NCBI GenBank assembly: GCA_040223615.1
Contig: JAVKFY010000069.1
Location: forward strand, 88,102 to 152,101
Direction of reading: 5' to 3'
Length of the DNA stretch: 64,000 nucleotides
Source of the DNA: JAVKFY01 sp040223615
Lineage (GTDB): Bacteria > Pseudomonadota > Alphaproteobacteria > GCA-2731375
In this document: in pieces, positions 16,767 to 25,761 of the stretch
How positions within the stretch are numbered: position 1 is the first letter of the stretch
Layout: each line of letters starts with the position of its first letter
Translations under genes and position numbers: made by a program
Notes under the pieces: model-generated
Database searches by the model: none
Seen by the model: the letters and a program-made list of their open reading frames with translations, nothing else
Told to the model about the DNA's origin: nothing

Positions 16767-18583
16767 CCCTGTCGGCCGACGATGCCGGCGCCACGCAGCA
16801 GCCGGCCCGGTGCCTGGCGGATCGCGCTCCAGGTCGCTTGACGGTCGGTGCGGCGGTCGGCGTGGCCGAGCAGGCCGCGGCGCGAGCTTTGGCATTGGGT
16901 CAGGCCGAGCACGGCGCTGGTCGCACCGACCACGACCGCCAGTCCCAGGGCGCGCGAGTCGCCGACCAGCGCGAGGTCGCCGACCGTCTCGGCGCGGCCG
17001 GTCACCAGCAGGCTGCCGGCGTGCGCGATCACCGCCATGCCGCCGCCGACGACGGCGAAGATCGCCGCGTCGATTACCCGGTTGATTTCGCCCGAGCGCG
17101 TCAACGTCACCTGCGACAGGATCATGAAACACACCGAGCAGGCCGCCATCGGCAACGACCAGGGCACCAGCACCAGCACGTCGAAGTCCGGCGACCAGCG
17201 GCTCAGCACCAGCACGCCGAGTGCCAGCAGTACGATCGTCGCCAGCAGCATGCCGGCGATCCCGTCGACCGCCAGCGCCAGCAGGTGATGCTCGAAGGTC
17301 AGTCGCCGGCGCTGCCGGTACTTCAGATCGGTCATGAAGTAGCGCAGCGCCGCCGCCGGGATCAGCGGCAGCGTGAAGGCCAGCGCGACGAAAGGCGAGA
17401 ACACCAGCCACGACCAGATCTGCTGTCCCAGCGGCCGGTCGCCCAGCACCGGCAAGACGATCTCGCGCGCCACACCGCATACCAGCACCGCCATCAGCAC
17501 CGCGACGAAGCCGGCGACGAGCTGTAGATACCCGAACCGGAACGGTGGCATCCGCATGCGAAAGGGCTGCGCGCGGCCACCGAGGTCCGCGGTGTCCAGG
17601 TGGCCTTCCTCCAGCAGTTCCACGACGATGTCGTTGACATTCTCGCGCGCCAGATAGTCGGCCCGCCGCGCGGTCAGCAGGCCGCAGGCCATGAATCGGG
17701 CCCGGCGCACGGTGAGGTTCTGTGCCGCCAGCCGCAGCGGCGTGTCGGGGATCGCCGCCGCCTCGCCGTCCGCATCGTCGTGCAGCAGCTTGCGCAGACG
17801 ATCCAGCGCCGTGTCGACGTCGGTGCCCATCGGCTCACCGCCGTCCGGCCGCAGCGCCTCGGCCAATGCCATCTGCGCGTCCTGTATCTGGGCGGCGTGA
17901 TCGGCATCGTTGGCCGCGGAATGGCGCAACGCCTCGTGCGTGTCCTGCAGGCTGCGGCCCAGCGCTTCATGCTCGTACAGGAAGTCCTTGTAGTCGTCGA
18001 AGCGCTCGCGCAGCCGGCCTTCGACCAGCCGCAGCACTTCGTAGACCGCGAAACTGTCGGCCAGGCGCAGAGGTTCCAGGTGATCGGGCCGCATCGGCGG
18101 CAAGCGCTGCGCCGCCACCGAGATCAACTCGTTGGCGAAGGCCTGCGCGGTCTGCGGCACCCCGGCGAAGGCCCACAGCCAGCGCCGGAACAGCACGTCG
18201 CGCTGACGGAACCAGGGCGTCGTCGACACCAGGATCGGAACCAGCGTGGCCACCCAGGCCGGTGTCCCGAACTCCATCCCCTCGCCCGGCACCGCGATCG
18301 GCCCGAAGAACTCCTTGAAGAAGTTCTGGAACATCTCGAACGAGAAACCGAAGATCAGCGCGCCGTAGAAGCCGCAATAGACCAGCACGTACATCACCAG
18401 CGCGCTGTTGAAACGAAATCGCGTGGTGAAGCAGTGCGCGGTGAGCGGCGGGTCGAGATCTTTCTCGGTGTCGATGCGGCGTTCGTTGAAGCGGCCGGCG
18501 GCGAATACCGCGACCGTGGTCAGGCCAACCCAGAAGGCGGCGTCGGAAATGATCGCGCTCAGCAGCGCGTAGTGATCGGTCAT
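16763..18583 (-). CDS. Large multi-pass membrane protein of unknown function
   Basis: A 606-residue protein that I do not recognise. Three hydrophobic segments lie in the N-terminal 130 residues (about 12-30, 58-80, 105-125). Then comes a soluble helical region of about 230 residues with many Asp/Glu/Arg, then about six further membrane segments (from YLQLVAGFVAVLMAVLVCGV at about 350 to AVVVGATSAVLGL). The soluble middle, with ADSFAVYEVLRLVEGRLRERFDDYKDFLYEHE, might be a cytosolic sensor or partner-binding domain. No enzyme motif is evident. It is convergent with the thioesterase gene (4-base overlap) and appears monocistronic. Confidence 0.75.
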   Translation of the reverse strand: MTDHYALLSAIISDAAFWVGLTTVAVFAAGRFNERRIDTEKDLDPPLTAHCFTTRFRFNSALVMYVLVYCGFYGALIFGFSFEMFQNFFKEFFGPIAVPGEGMEFGTPAWVATLVPILVSTTPWFRQRDVLFRRWLWAFAGVPQTAQAFANELISVAAQRLPPMRPDHLEPLRLADSFAVYEVLRLVEGRLRERFDDYKDFLYEHEALGRSLQDTHEALRHSAANDADHAAQIQDAQMALAEALRPDGGEPMGTDVDTALDRLRKLLHDDADGEAAAIPDTPLRLAAQNLTVRRARFMACGLLTARRADYLARENVNDIVVELLEEGHLDTADLGGRAQPFRMRMPPFRFGYLQLVAGFVAVLMAVLVCGVAREIVLPVLGDRPLGQQIWSWLVFSPFVALAFTLPLIPAAALRYFMTDLKYRQRRRLTFEHHLLALAVDGIAGMLLATIVLLALGVLVLSRWSPDFDVLVLVPWSLPMAACSVCFMILSQVTLTRSGEINRVIDAAIFAVVGGGMAVIAHAGSLLVTGRAETVGDLALVGDSRALGLAVVVGATSAVLGLTQCQSSRRGLLGHADRRTDRQATWSAIRQAPGRLLRGAGIVGRQG

Positions 18584-18696
18584 GCCCGATCCCCCTGGCG
18601 GGGCATTACGCCCGCTCGACCGGGGTAGAACCTAGCGCGCGCGAAGCCCCGAACCGGGCCGGGCAGAAAAGCTCACGCGAATATCATGCGAGGCGA

Positions 18697-19170
18697 TCAG
18701 GCGTCAGCCCGTTTCGCGGCCAGGCGCAGCAGGTCGCGGTTGCCGCGCGACCAGCGCACGGTGAGCTTGTAGCGGCCGATGCGCCAGCCGTCGTCGGTGC
18801 GCCGAAGATCGATGTCGTACCAGCCGCCGACCGTGTATTCGCCATCGCCGCGCGGGTTGGCCAGGATGTGTACCGCCTGAATGTCGGCACGCAAGCTCGC
18901 GGCGTCGCCGTGCAGCGCGATGGTGTGATTGCCGGTCAGATGCTGCGTCGCCTCCAGCCCGGAGATGGTGAGCCGGATCGCCTTAAGCCAGTTGTCGCGG
19001 CCGCACACCACGTCACGGCCGGCGAAGGAGGTGAAATCGGCCTCCAGGTCCTCGGTGAAGCAGGTCTCCAGCAGCGCCCAGTCCTTGATGTCGATGGCGC
19101 GGCAGTAGCGGTGCAGCACGTCGGATATGGCGACGCGGTCGTTGAGTTGGTCGAGGGTCAAGCCGGTCAT
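18697..19170 (-). CDS. SnoaL-like / NTF2-fold protein at the end of the mla-type operon
   Basis: A 157-residue SnoaL_4-type protein: DRVAISDVLHRYCRAID, DWALLETCFTEDLEADF and GGWYDIDLRRTDDGWRIGRYKL are the usual NTF2-fold elements. Such proteins are small cyclases, isomerases or non-catalytic binders; the role here is unknown. The ATG at 19170 overlaps the stop of the upstream lipoprotein gene in an ATGA arrangement, so it belongs to the lipid-transport operon and not to a separate unit. Confidence 0.85.
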   Translation of the reverse strand: MTGLTLDQLNDRVAISDVLHRYCRAIDIKDWALLETCFTEDLEADFTSFAGRDVVCGRDNWLKAIRLTISGLEATQHLTGNHTIALHGDAASLRADIQAVHILANPRGDGEYTVGGWYDIDLRRTDDGWRIGRYKLTVRWSRGNRDLLRLAAKRADA

Positions 19171-19817
19171 TCCACCCGCTGTGCCTCCGCCAGGGTCCAC
19201 TCCACCACGCGCTTCAACACCTTGCCTGCGGCCTCGTCGAAGGCGTCGATGATGTCCTCGATGTTGTTGCTGTTGGCCTGCACCACGGCCTCGAAATTAT
19301 CGGACGCGATGATCGCGCGCTGCGGCTGCTTGATCACCTTGGCATTCAGACGCACCCGCGCCTGCGGCACGGTTTCCGGCTTGCTGTACTCGGCCTGGAA
19401 CTCGCGCAGCTCGGACTTCAGGTTGAAGTCGGAGCGCAGGCCGATCGCCTGCCGGCCGACGGCGACGATGCGCTGGCTGTTCTCGAAGCTCTCCACCAGC
19501 AAGGTCTGCACCATGCGCGGCGCGCGGTCGGTCCACGCCGCCTTGGCGAAATAGTCCAGCTCGGTCGGGCTGTCGCGCAGCGCGATGCGGGTCGTGTTCA
19601 GGCCGCCGGCGGCATAGGGCTCCTCGACCACCAGCTGCCAGTTGACCGCCGGCGCCGGTTCGAAGGTACTCTTCGGCGTCAGCGTGTAGAGATTGGTCGG
19701 CTCCGCCAGGTTGCCCAGAACGGCGGCCGCCTCGCAGCCCGCCAGCAACGGCGCACCTGCCGCGAGGGTCAGCAGCAGCCGACGTCGTCCAATGCTGTGC
19801 GGCCCGTCCCCGGTCAT
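19167..19817 (-). CDS. ABC-type transport auxiliary lipoprotein (PqiC-like)
   Basis: A 216-residue lipoprotein with twin-arginine-like RRRLLLTLAAGAPLLAGC and a lipobox LAGC, followed by NLYTLTPKSTFEP, the typical start of the ABC_trans_aux domain. In PqiABC and Mla-like MCE systems this lipoprotein docks with the MCE tube at the outer membrane. It overlaps mlaD by 4 bases (ATGA) and the SnoaL-like gene likewise. Confidence 0.92.
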   Translation of the reverse strand: MTGDGPHSIGRRRLLLTLAAGAPLLAGCEAAAVLGNLAEPTNLYTLTPKSTFEPAPAVNWQLVVEEPYAAGGLNTTRIALRDSPTELDYFAKAAWTDRAPRMVQTLLVESFENSQRIVAVGRQAIGLRSDFNLKSELREFQAEYSKPETVPQARVRLNAKVIKQPQRAIIASDNFEAVVQANSNNIEDIIDAFDEAAGKVLKRVVEWTLAEAQRVE

Positions 19818-20827
19818 CGCCTGCTCTCCGTCTCGACGCCCTGGCTGCCGCCAAACAGGAACCGGCCGGGATCGCTTTGCACGTCTTCCACGAGGCGCGA
19901 GGCAGTGCCGATCAGCACCCGTGCCTCCTCGATGAAGCGGGTGAACTGCACCAGCCCGTCCGACGCGAAGACGTCGAGCGACTCGCGGTTGTCGGCCAGG
20001 AACGCATTCAATTCGCGAGTCAGCCCGCCGATGTCCTTGGCCACCACATTGAGTTGCCGCGTCAGGATGGTGACCTCGTCGGCGATCAGCGTGTCGACCG
20101 TGCTCAGCGTGCCCTGCGCCGTGGTCAGCGTCTTGGTGGTGCTGTCGACCACCGTATCCAACCGGCCGATCAGACCGTTCACCTTGGAGATTGTCTCGGC
20201 CAGTTCGCGGTTGGTGCGGTTGAGGTTGACGATGATTTCCTCGATCTCCGGCGCGCGCCGCGCCAGCGTCGCCGAGACCGTCTCCGCATTGGCCAGGATT
20301 TTGGTGATGTGGCCGCGGTTCTCCTCGCCGACCAGCAAGGTGACCTCGTTGACCAGTACGATGATGCGGCTGATCAGCTCCGGCGCGCCCTCGAACAGCT
20401 CCTGGATCGCCGACGCCACCGACCGTATCTCGGGCCGTTCGTCCTCCGACACGTCGATCAGCAGCGGCGCGCCCGGCGTCCCGCCCTTGAGCTGTACAAA
20501 GGAGACGCCGGTGATGCCCTGCAGTTCCAGCGAGGCGAAAGTATCGGTGCGGATCGGCGTGTCGTGTGCGACCTCGGCAATGACGCGTACCCGGCTCGGA
20601 TTGTCCGGGTCGATGTCGATCGCGGCCACGGTGCCGACCGGGATGCCGTTGTAGCGCACGTCGCCGCCGATCGAGAGGCCGGAGACGGCGCCGTCGAAGA
20701 AGATCGTGTAGTAGGCGAACTTGCGGTCGATATCGACCTTGGCGAGCCAGACGATGAAGCCCAGCGCGCCGGCGATGAAGACCAGAACGAAGCTACCGAT
20801 CAGCAGGTGTGAGGCGCGTGTTTCCAT
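19814..20827 (-). CDS. mlaD: MCE-domain lipid-binding protein MlaD
   Basis: A 337-residue periplasmic protein anchored by one N-terminal membrane helix (LLIGSFVLVFIAGALGFIVWLA). An MCE domain follows (YTIFFDGAVSGLSIGGDVRYNGIPVG, SLELQGITGVSFVQLKGG), then a long helical C-terminal part predicted to line a lipid channel. MlaD hexamers pass phospholipids between the periplasmic carrier and the MlaFE ABC transporter. The gene is third in the mlaE-mlaF-mlaD-lipoprotein-SnoaL operon. It is longer than E. coli MlaD, as is usual for alphaproteobacterial MCE proteins. Confidence 0.93.
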   Translation of the reverse strand: METRASHLLIGSFVLVFIAGALGFIVWLAKVDIDRKFAYYTIFFDGAVSGLSIGGDVRYNGIPVGTVAAIDIDPDNPSRVRVIAEVAHDTPIRTDTFASLELQGITGVSFVQLKGGTPGAPLLIDVSEDERPEIRSVASAIQELFEGAPELISRIIVLVNEVTLLVGEENRGHITKILANAETVSATLARRAPEIEEIIVNLNRTNRELAETISKVNGLIGRLDTVVDSTTKTLTTAQGTLSTVDTLIADEVTILTRQLNVVAKDIGGLTRELNAFLADNRESLDVFASDGLVQFTRFIEEARVLIGTASRLVEDVQSDPGRFLFGGSQGVETESRR

Positions 20828-20841
20828 GCCTGCTCAACTCC

Positions 20842-21663
20842 TCACGGTGCGCCGGCGGCCGACTCGGTCGCCTGCGCCGCGCGGGAGCGCGGACCGTGAA
20901 AATACTCGTGAATCCAAGGGTGTGTCTGACGCAACATGAGGTCCATCGGCCCCACGACCATAACACGCTTCTCCGCCAGCACGGCAATCCGGTCGCAGAT
21001 CGCGAACAGGCTGTCGAGGTCGTGCGTCACCATCACCACGGTCAGGCCCAGGCTTTGCTGCAGGCGCCGGATCAGCTGGTCGAAGGCGGCCGCGCCGATC
21101 GGGTCCAGCCCGGCGGTCGGCTCGTCCAGGAACAGCAGCTCCGGATCAAGCGCCAGGCTGCGCGCCAGCCCGGCGCGCTTGCGCATGCCGCCGGAGAGTT
21201 CCGACGGGAACTTGCCGCCAGCCTCCGGCGGCAGCCCGACCATGGCGATCTTCAGCGCCGCGATCTCGTCCATCAGGTCCTGCGACAGCTTCAGATGCTC
21301 GCGCAACGGCACCTGAATGTTCTGCGCCACGGTCAGCGAGCTGAACAGGGCGCCGTCCTGGAACAGGATGCCCCAGCGCCGCTCGATGGCCTGGCGCTCG
21401 CGCGGGCTTAGTCGGTCCAGGTCGTGGCCGAACACCTCGATCATGCCCGCGCGCGGCTTGTTCAGGCCGATGATAGTGCGCAGCAGCACCGACTTGCCGG
21501 TGCCCGAGCCGCCGACGATGGCGATCACCTCGGCCCTGCGGATGTCGAGGTCGAGATCGTCGTGTATCACGTGCGGGCCGAACTGGGTCTTCAGGCCGCG
21601 GATGCGAATAACGACGTCGTCTTCGGTCGGCGCCGGTTTCGGCGGCAGGTCGAGGTCTTCCAT
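20842..21663 (-). CDS. mlaF: Lipid-transport ABC ATPase MlaF
   Basis: A 273-residue ATPase. Walker A is GGSGTGKSVLL, the signature motif LSGGMRKRAGLARSLA, Walker B LLFLDEPTAGLDP, and the switch histidine lies in VTHDLDS. GMRKRAGLAR and GLDPIGAAAFDQLI are typical of the Mla/Mkl subfamily. It powers phospholipid movement at the inner membrane with MlaE and MlaD. The true start is the ATG at 21663, overlapping the mlaE stop by one base (TGATG); the open frame upstream of it is only a shadow of mlaE. Confidence 0.95.
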   Translation of the reverse strand: MEDLDLPPKPAPTEDDVVIRIRGLKTQFGPHVIHDDLDLDIRRAEVIAIVGGSGTGKSVLLRTIIGLNKPRAGMIEVFGHDLDRLSPRERQAIERRWGILFQDGALFSSLTVAQNIQVPLREHLKLSQDLMDEIAALKIAMVGLPPEAGGKFPSELSGGMRKRAGLARSLALDPELLFLDEPTAGLDPIGAAAFDQLIRRLQQSLGLTVVMVTHDLDSLFAICDRIAVLAEKRVMVVGPMDLMLRQTHPWIHEYFHGPRSRAAQATESAAGAP

Positions 21664-22790
21664 CAGACGCCCACGGTGGAGAAGAAGATCGAGAACAGCG
21701 CGTCGACCACGATCACCAGGAAGATCGAGGTCACCACCGCGCGGGTGGTCTGCCGGCCGACGCTTTCCGCCGAGCCGGTCACGCGCAGCCCCTCCATGCA
21801 GCCGACCATGGCGATCAGCAGGCCGAATACCGGCGCCTTGATCAGGCCGACCCAGAACGACCACAGGCCGACCGCCTCGTTCAGCCGGTCGATGAACAGC
21901 ACCGGCGCGATGTCGAGCACGACCCAGGCCATCAGACCGCCGCCCAGCAGCCCCATCATGTCGGCGAAAAAGGCCAGCAGCGGCATCGCGATCACCAGCC
22001 CCAGCACCCGCGGCAGCACCAGCACCTCCATCGGGTCGAGCCCGAGGGTGCGCATGGCGTCGACTTCCTCGTTCAGCTTCATCGAGCCGATCTGCGCCGC
22101 GAAGGCACTGCCCGACCGGCCGGCGACGACGATGGCGGTCAGCAGGATGCCGATCTCGCGCAGCACCGAGACGCCGATCAGGTTGACGACGAAGATCTCG
22201 GCGCCGAAGCGCTGCAACTGCACCGCGCCCTGGTATGCCAGCACCACGCCGATCAGGAACGAGATCAGGCCGACGATCGGCAGCGCGTTCAGCCCGACCT
22301 GCTCGATCTGGTAGACCAGCGGCGTGAACCGCAGCCGCCACGGCCGCACGATCGTTCCGGCGATGGCGGCGCAGAGCTGCCCGAAGAACCCGAGCACCTG
22401 GCGGCCCTCGTCGAGCGCGTCGAGCGCGCCCTCGCCCAGGTGCGCGACCACCCGGATCAGCGCATTCGGCGGCGCCGGCTCGTGCGCCACCTCCTTGTCG
22501 TTGGCCGCGACCTGGTCGAGCATCAGCTTGTGCATCTCGGCCAGGTTGGCAAGCTCGACCGCGACGCCATCGGCCTCAAGCTGCTTCAACGTCCGATGCA
22601 GCAGCCACGCGCCGGCGGTGTCCAGCCGCTCCAGCTTGCCGGCGTCGACGGTGACCTTGTCGCCGCGCGGCAGCTTCAGCGCCCGCAGCGGGCCGTCGAT
22701 ACCGCCGGCAGCAGCGACGTCCCAGCGACCGCCGATCACCACGGCGGTGCCGCGCTCGCGCGCCTCGGTTTCGACGTAAGCCGCCGTCAT
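21663..22790 (-). CDS. mlaE: Lipid-transport permease MlaE with N-terminal STAS domain
   Basis: A 375-residue permease. The first 90 residues form a STAS-like domain (TVDAGKLERLDTAGAWLLHRTLKQL), normally the separate MlaB protein in E. coli, here fused. The rest is the MlaE fold: VGLNALPIVGLISFLIGVVL, GISVLREIG-like segment VSVLREIGILLTAIVVAGRSGSAFAAQIG and MKLNEEVDAMRTLGLDP. GGAAGGGG-type purines directly before ATG 22790 set the start over an ATG at 22826. First gene of the operon. Confidence 0.95.
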   Translation of the reverse strand: MTAAYVETEARERGTAVVIGGRWDVAAAGGIDGPLRALKLPRGDKVTVDAGKLERLDTAGAWLLHRTLKQLEADGVAVELANLAEMHKLMLDQVAANDKEVAHEPAPPNALIRVVAHLGEGALDALDEGRQVLGFFGQLCAAIAGTIVRPWRLRFTPLVYQIEQVGLNALPIVGLISFLIGVVLAYQGAVQLQRFGAEIFVVNLIGVSVLREIGILLTAIVVAGRSGSAFAAQIGSMKLNEEVDAMRTLGLDPMEVLVLPRVLGLVIAMPLLAFFADMMGLLGGGLMAWVVLDIAPVLFIDRLNEAVGLWSFWVGLIKAPVFGLLIAMVGCMEGLRVTGSAESVGRQTTRAVVTSIFLVIVVDALFSIFFSTVGV

Positions 22791-22878
22791 GCCACCCCTT
22801 CCCAATAACTCGCCGGCAGGTTGCACGCGCCCGCCAGCATGATCAAGCTAGGCCATCGCGCACCCTTGGAGCACTGTG

Positions 22879-23673
22879 ATGCTGAAACTCGCCGCCAACC
22901 TGTCCTTTCTTTTCCTCGACCGGCCGCTGCCCGAGCGCATCGCGGCGGCCGCCGCCTGCGGCTTCAAGGGCGTGGAGTACCAGTTCCCGGAGGACGAGAG
23001 CGCGGCGACGCTGAAGGCGGCGCTCGATGCCGGCGGGCTGACCCAGGTGCTCCTCAACATGCCGGCCGGCGACTGGGAGGCGGGCGAGCGCGGCATCGCC
23101 TGCCTGCCCGGCCGAGAGTCGGAGTTTCAGGACAATATCGGGCGCTCCATCGAGCTGGCCACGGCGCTTGGCTGCGCGCGGGTGCACCTGGTCGCCGGCA
23201 AGGCGCCGGCCGCCGGACCGGAGCGACCCGCCTACGAGGACACCTACCGCAAGAACGTCGCCTGGGCCGCCGATCAGTTCGCGCCGCACGGCATCAACGC
23301 CCTGCTGGAGCCGATCAACGGCAAGCGCGACGTGCCCGGCTTCTTCCTGAAGCACACCGGCCACGCCCGCGAGATCATCGCCGAACTCGGCAAAGCCAAC
23401 GTGCGCCTGCAGTTCGACGCCTATCACGTGCAGGTGACGGAAGGCGACCTGATCCACACCTACCGCGACTGCCTGCCCGACATCGGCCACATCCAGATCG
23501 CCAACCCGCCGGGCCGCAACGAGCCCGACCACGGCGAGACCGACTACGGCTTCTTCATGCACGAGGTCGAGGCGTCCGAGTATGACGGCTGGATCGCCGC
23601 CGAGTACAAGCCGGTCGCCAAGACCGAGGACGGTCTTAGCTGGGGTGCGCCGTGGGGCCTGCGCGCCGGCTGA
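22879..23673 (+). CDS. Hydroxypyruvate isomerase-like TIM-barrel protein
   Basis: A 264-residue AP-endonuclease-2/xylose-isomerase-type TIM barrel resembling Hyi/OtnI enzymes. Characteristic pieces are LAANLSFLFLDRPLPERIAAAAACGFKGVE, the metal-site stretch ALLEPINGKRDVPGF, LQFDAYHVQ, GHIQIANPPGRNEPDHGE and IAAEYKP. Hyi interconverts hydroxypyruvate and tartronate semialdehyde in glyoxylate metabolism; relatives act on other sugars acids. ATG 22879 has TTGGAG at good distance; a GTG lies one codon earlier. It seems to be a single-gene unit divergent from the mla operon. Confidence 0.9.
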   Translation: MLKLAANLSFLFLDRPLPERIAAAAACGFKGVEYQFPEDESAATLKAALDAGGLTQVLLNMPAGDWEAGERGIACLPGRESEFQDNIGRSIELATALGCARVHLVAGKAPAAGPERPAYEDTYRKNVAWAADQFAPHGINALLEPINGKRDVPGFFLKHTGHAREIIAELGKANVRLQFDAYHVQVTEGDLIHTYRDCLPDIGHIQIANPPGRNEPDHGETDYGFFMHEVEASEYDGWIAAEYKPVAKTEDGLSWGAPWGLRAG

Positions 23674-23781
23674 TCAAACCGTCATGGCAGGCAAAGAGAG
23701 CGTCGGTGGATTTTACACGCCTGCCCCTGAGAACAGCGTCCAGCTCTGTGAGAATCCGGAAAATCCGGGAGTTGCACATTC

Positions 23782-23797
23782 TGGCATAACGTTTGCT
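23782..23797 (+). promoter_or_regulatory. Sigma-54 (-24/-12) promoter of the first PEP-CTERM gene
   Basis: TGGCAT-N5-TTGCT places GG (23783-23784) and GC (23795-23796) exactly 10 bases apart, the invariant spacing for RpoN. It lies 71 bases before the PEP-CTERM start at 23868. PEP-CTERM genes in several Proteobacteria are known to depend on RpoN and the PrsK/PrsR two-component system. The same motif occurs before the second PEP-CTERM gene. Confidence 0.75.
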
Positions 23798-23867
23798 AGC
23801 GATTAACCCTAAAACATAACAGCGTTGGGAAAGCATCGACTCAATCCGATTACTCGAGGAAAGAGAG

Positions 23868-24650
23868 ATGAAACTTCCCCTTTTTGTCCCATTCGTGGCG
23901 GCTTTGACGCTTGCAGGGAACCCAGCACTGGCCGTCGAAGTGCCGGTGGACCTGTCGACCTGGACGGTGAACGGCAGCGGTAACTGGGTCTTGCAGGCCG
24001 GCAACGACTCGGTGCTGCAGACCCTGAACTCCGCGCCCACCATCTTCCACAGCGGACAGAATAGCCAGAACACGGCGCTGGCCGGCACCATCGAGGTGCA
24101 GACCACGGGCGACGACGACTTCTTCGGCTTCGTACTGGGATATCAGGACGGCGAACTGTTCAGCGACACGGCCGACTACATCCTTGTCGACTGGAAGCAG
24201 AACGATCAGGGCGCGGCCGACGCAGGCCTGGCGATAAGTCGCGTCACCGGTGACGCCGGCACTGGTGTCGGCGGGCTCTCCACAGGCGCCGACCTGTGGA
24301 CCAAGACCGGGGTCGTGGAGGAATTGGCGCGTGGCGCGACGCTCGGCGACACAGGCTGGGCCGACAACACCGAGTACAACTTCGAGATCAGCTTCACCGC
24401 CTCGAATATCCAAGTATTCGTCGATGGCGTCATGCAGTTCGACCTCGACGGTACCTTCGGCAACGGCGCGTTCGGGTTCTACAATTTCTCGCAGTCGAAC
24501 GTGCTCTACGCCGGCATCACCGAAGAGGACCTGCCGGATGACGACACCGGCGACAACGGAGACCCCACCGACGTGCCGGAGCCAGGCACGCTGTTCTTGC
24601 TGGCGACCGGTCTCCTCGGCGTGGGCTATATGCGCCGCCGCCGGCGCTAG
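23868..24650 (+). CDS. PEP-CTERM sorted exported protein with thrombospondin-C/LamG-like domain
   Basis: A 260-residue exported protein: signal peptide ending in NPALA, a jelly-roll-like body, an acidic linker and a C-terminal sorting tag VPEPGTLFLLATGLLGVGYM followed by five arginines. The body has DDDFFGFVLGYQDG, YILVDWKQNDQG, ADNTEYNFEISF and YAGITEED, which resemble the thrombospondin-type C-terminal fold. The tag is cleaved and the protein processed by an exosortase, in organisms that make an extracellular polysaccharide matrix; no exosortase is in the window. A ribosome site GAGGAAAGAG precedes the ATG. Confidence 0.93.
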   Translation: MKLPLFVPFVAALTLAGNPALAVEVPVDLSTWTVNGSGNWVLQAGNDSVLQTLNSAPTIFHSGQNSQNTALAGTIEVQTTGDDDFFGFVLGYQDGELFSDTADYILVDWKQNDQGAADAGLAISRVTGDAGTGVGGLSTGADLWTKTGVVEELARGATLGDTGWADNTEYNFEISFTASNIQVFVDGVMQFDLDGTFGNGAFGFYNFSQSNVLYAGITEEDLPDDDTGDNGDPTDVPEPGTLFLLATGLLGVGYMRRRRR

Positions 24651-24673
24651 GCCTTACCCGCAAGGCGACACCG

Positions 24674-24704
24674 AACGACGGCCCACGGGCCGTCGTTTTG
24701 GTTC
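24674..24704 (+). terminator. Rho-independent terminator after the first PEP-CTERM gene
   Basis: AACGACGGCCC and GGGCCGTCGTT (24674-24697) pair perfectly around a two-base centre, giving a strong GC-rich hairpin followed by TTTTGGTT. It separates the PEP-CTERM gene from the convergent LLM oxidoreductase gene ending at 24714. Confidence 0.8.
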
Positions 24705-24713
24705 CGGTCCGGG

Positions 24714-25628
24714 TCAGGCCATCGGCGCGACCTCTGCCATGAACGCGCGCACCGCGTCGAGCCGGCCCGGGACGCCGCCGCGCGCCGCCGGGTCGAGCAC
24801 GATGTGGGAGACGCCCAGGCCCTTCAGGCCGGCGATGGTCTCCAGCATCTGGTCCTTGGCGCCGGCGACCGACTTGGCCGGCTCCATCATCGCCGCCGGA
24901 TCGAGGAACACGCGCACCGAGAAGGTCAGCTCGCCCGGATCGCGACCGGCCTTCTCGCACTCGGCCCGGACCGCCGCGAACTGCTCGGCGAGTTCGGCCT
25001 GGGGCGTGAACGCCGCATGGAACGCCTGCCCGAAGCGGGCCACGCGCCGAAACGCCGCCGGCGTCGAGCCGCCGACCCAGATCGGCAGCGGATCCTGCAC
25101 CGGCTTCGGCTCGAACCCGATCTTCGGGAACTTGTAGAACTCGCCCTCGAAGGCCGGTTCGCGCTCGGTCCATAGGACGCGGAAGATCTCGAGCTGCTCG
25201 TCGGTGCGCTTGCCGCGATGGTCCCACGGCATGCCCAGCACGGCCGCCTCCTCCGCCATCCAGCCGACCCCGACGCCGGCGATCGCGCGCCCGCCGGAGA
25301 GCACGTCCAGGGTGGCCAGCAGCTTGGCGGTCTGCACCGGCGGCCGGTACGGCACGATCATCACCGAAGTACCCAGGCGCAGCTTCTCGGTACAGCCGGC
25401 GACGAAGGTCAGCGTGCCCAGCGGATCGAGCCAGCCCATGTCCGGCGTCGGCTGGAACGCGCCCTCCGCGTCGTAGGGATATTTCGAGGCGATGTCGGCG
25501 GGCCAGGCGATGTGATCGCTGACCCAGGCCGAATGGCAGCCCAGTCGCTCCAGTTCCCGCGCGTAGTCGACGATGGTCTCCCGATCCACCTTGCGCCCCA
25601 GATGCGGCAGCGTCACGCCAAAGTCCAT
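24714..25628 (-). CDS. LLM-class (F420-dependent type) oxidoreductase
   Basis: A 304-residue luciferase-like monooxygenase-family TIM barrel, close to the TIGR03619-type F420-dependent group. Marks: GVTLPHLGRKVDRETIVDYARELERLG, SDHIAWP, LGTSVMIVPYRPPVQTAKLLATLDVLSGGR, GVGVGWMAEE and IWVGGSTPAAFRRVARFG. Such enzymes use FMN or F420; the substrate cannot be told. The ATG at 25628 follows GGGAGGAC; the upstream ATG at 25682 does not. Convergent with the PEP-CTERM gene. Confidence 0.9.
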   Translation of the reverse strand: MDFGVTLPHLGRKVDRETIVDYARELERLGCHSAWVSDHIAWPADIASKYPYDAEGAFQPTPDMGWLDPLGTLTFVAGCTEKLRLGTSVMIVPYRPPVQTAKLLATLDVLSGGRAIAGVGVGWMAEEAAVLGMPWDHRGKRTDEQLEIFRVLWTEREPAFEGEFYKFPKIGFEPKPVQDPLPIWVGGSTPAAFRRVARFGQAFHAAFTPQAELAEQFAAVRAECEKAGRDPGELTFSVRVFLDPAAMMEPAKSVAGAKDQMLETIAGLKGLGVSHIVLDPAARGGVPGRLDAVRAFMAEVAPMA

Positions 25629-25761
25629 GCCCGTCCTCCCAGATAACCCGCCAAGCGTCGTGCGCGCGGCCGCGCGACGCAAGCCCGTCTAGGTAATGCT
25701 ACTCAGGGACTCACCGCGCAAGCTGCCCATAATTGACGCAACCTAGAAGAACAGGGCGGCT

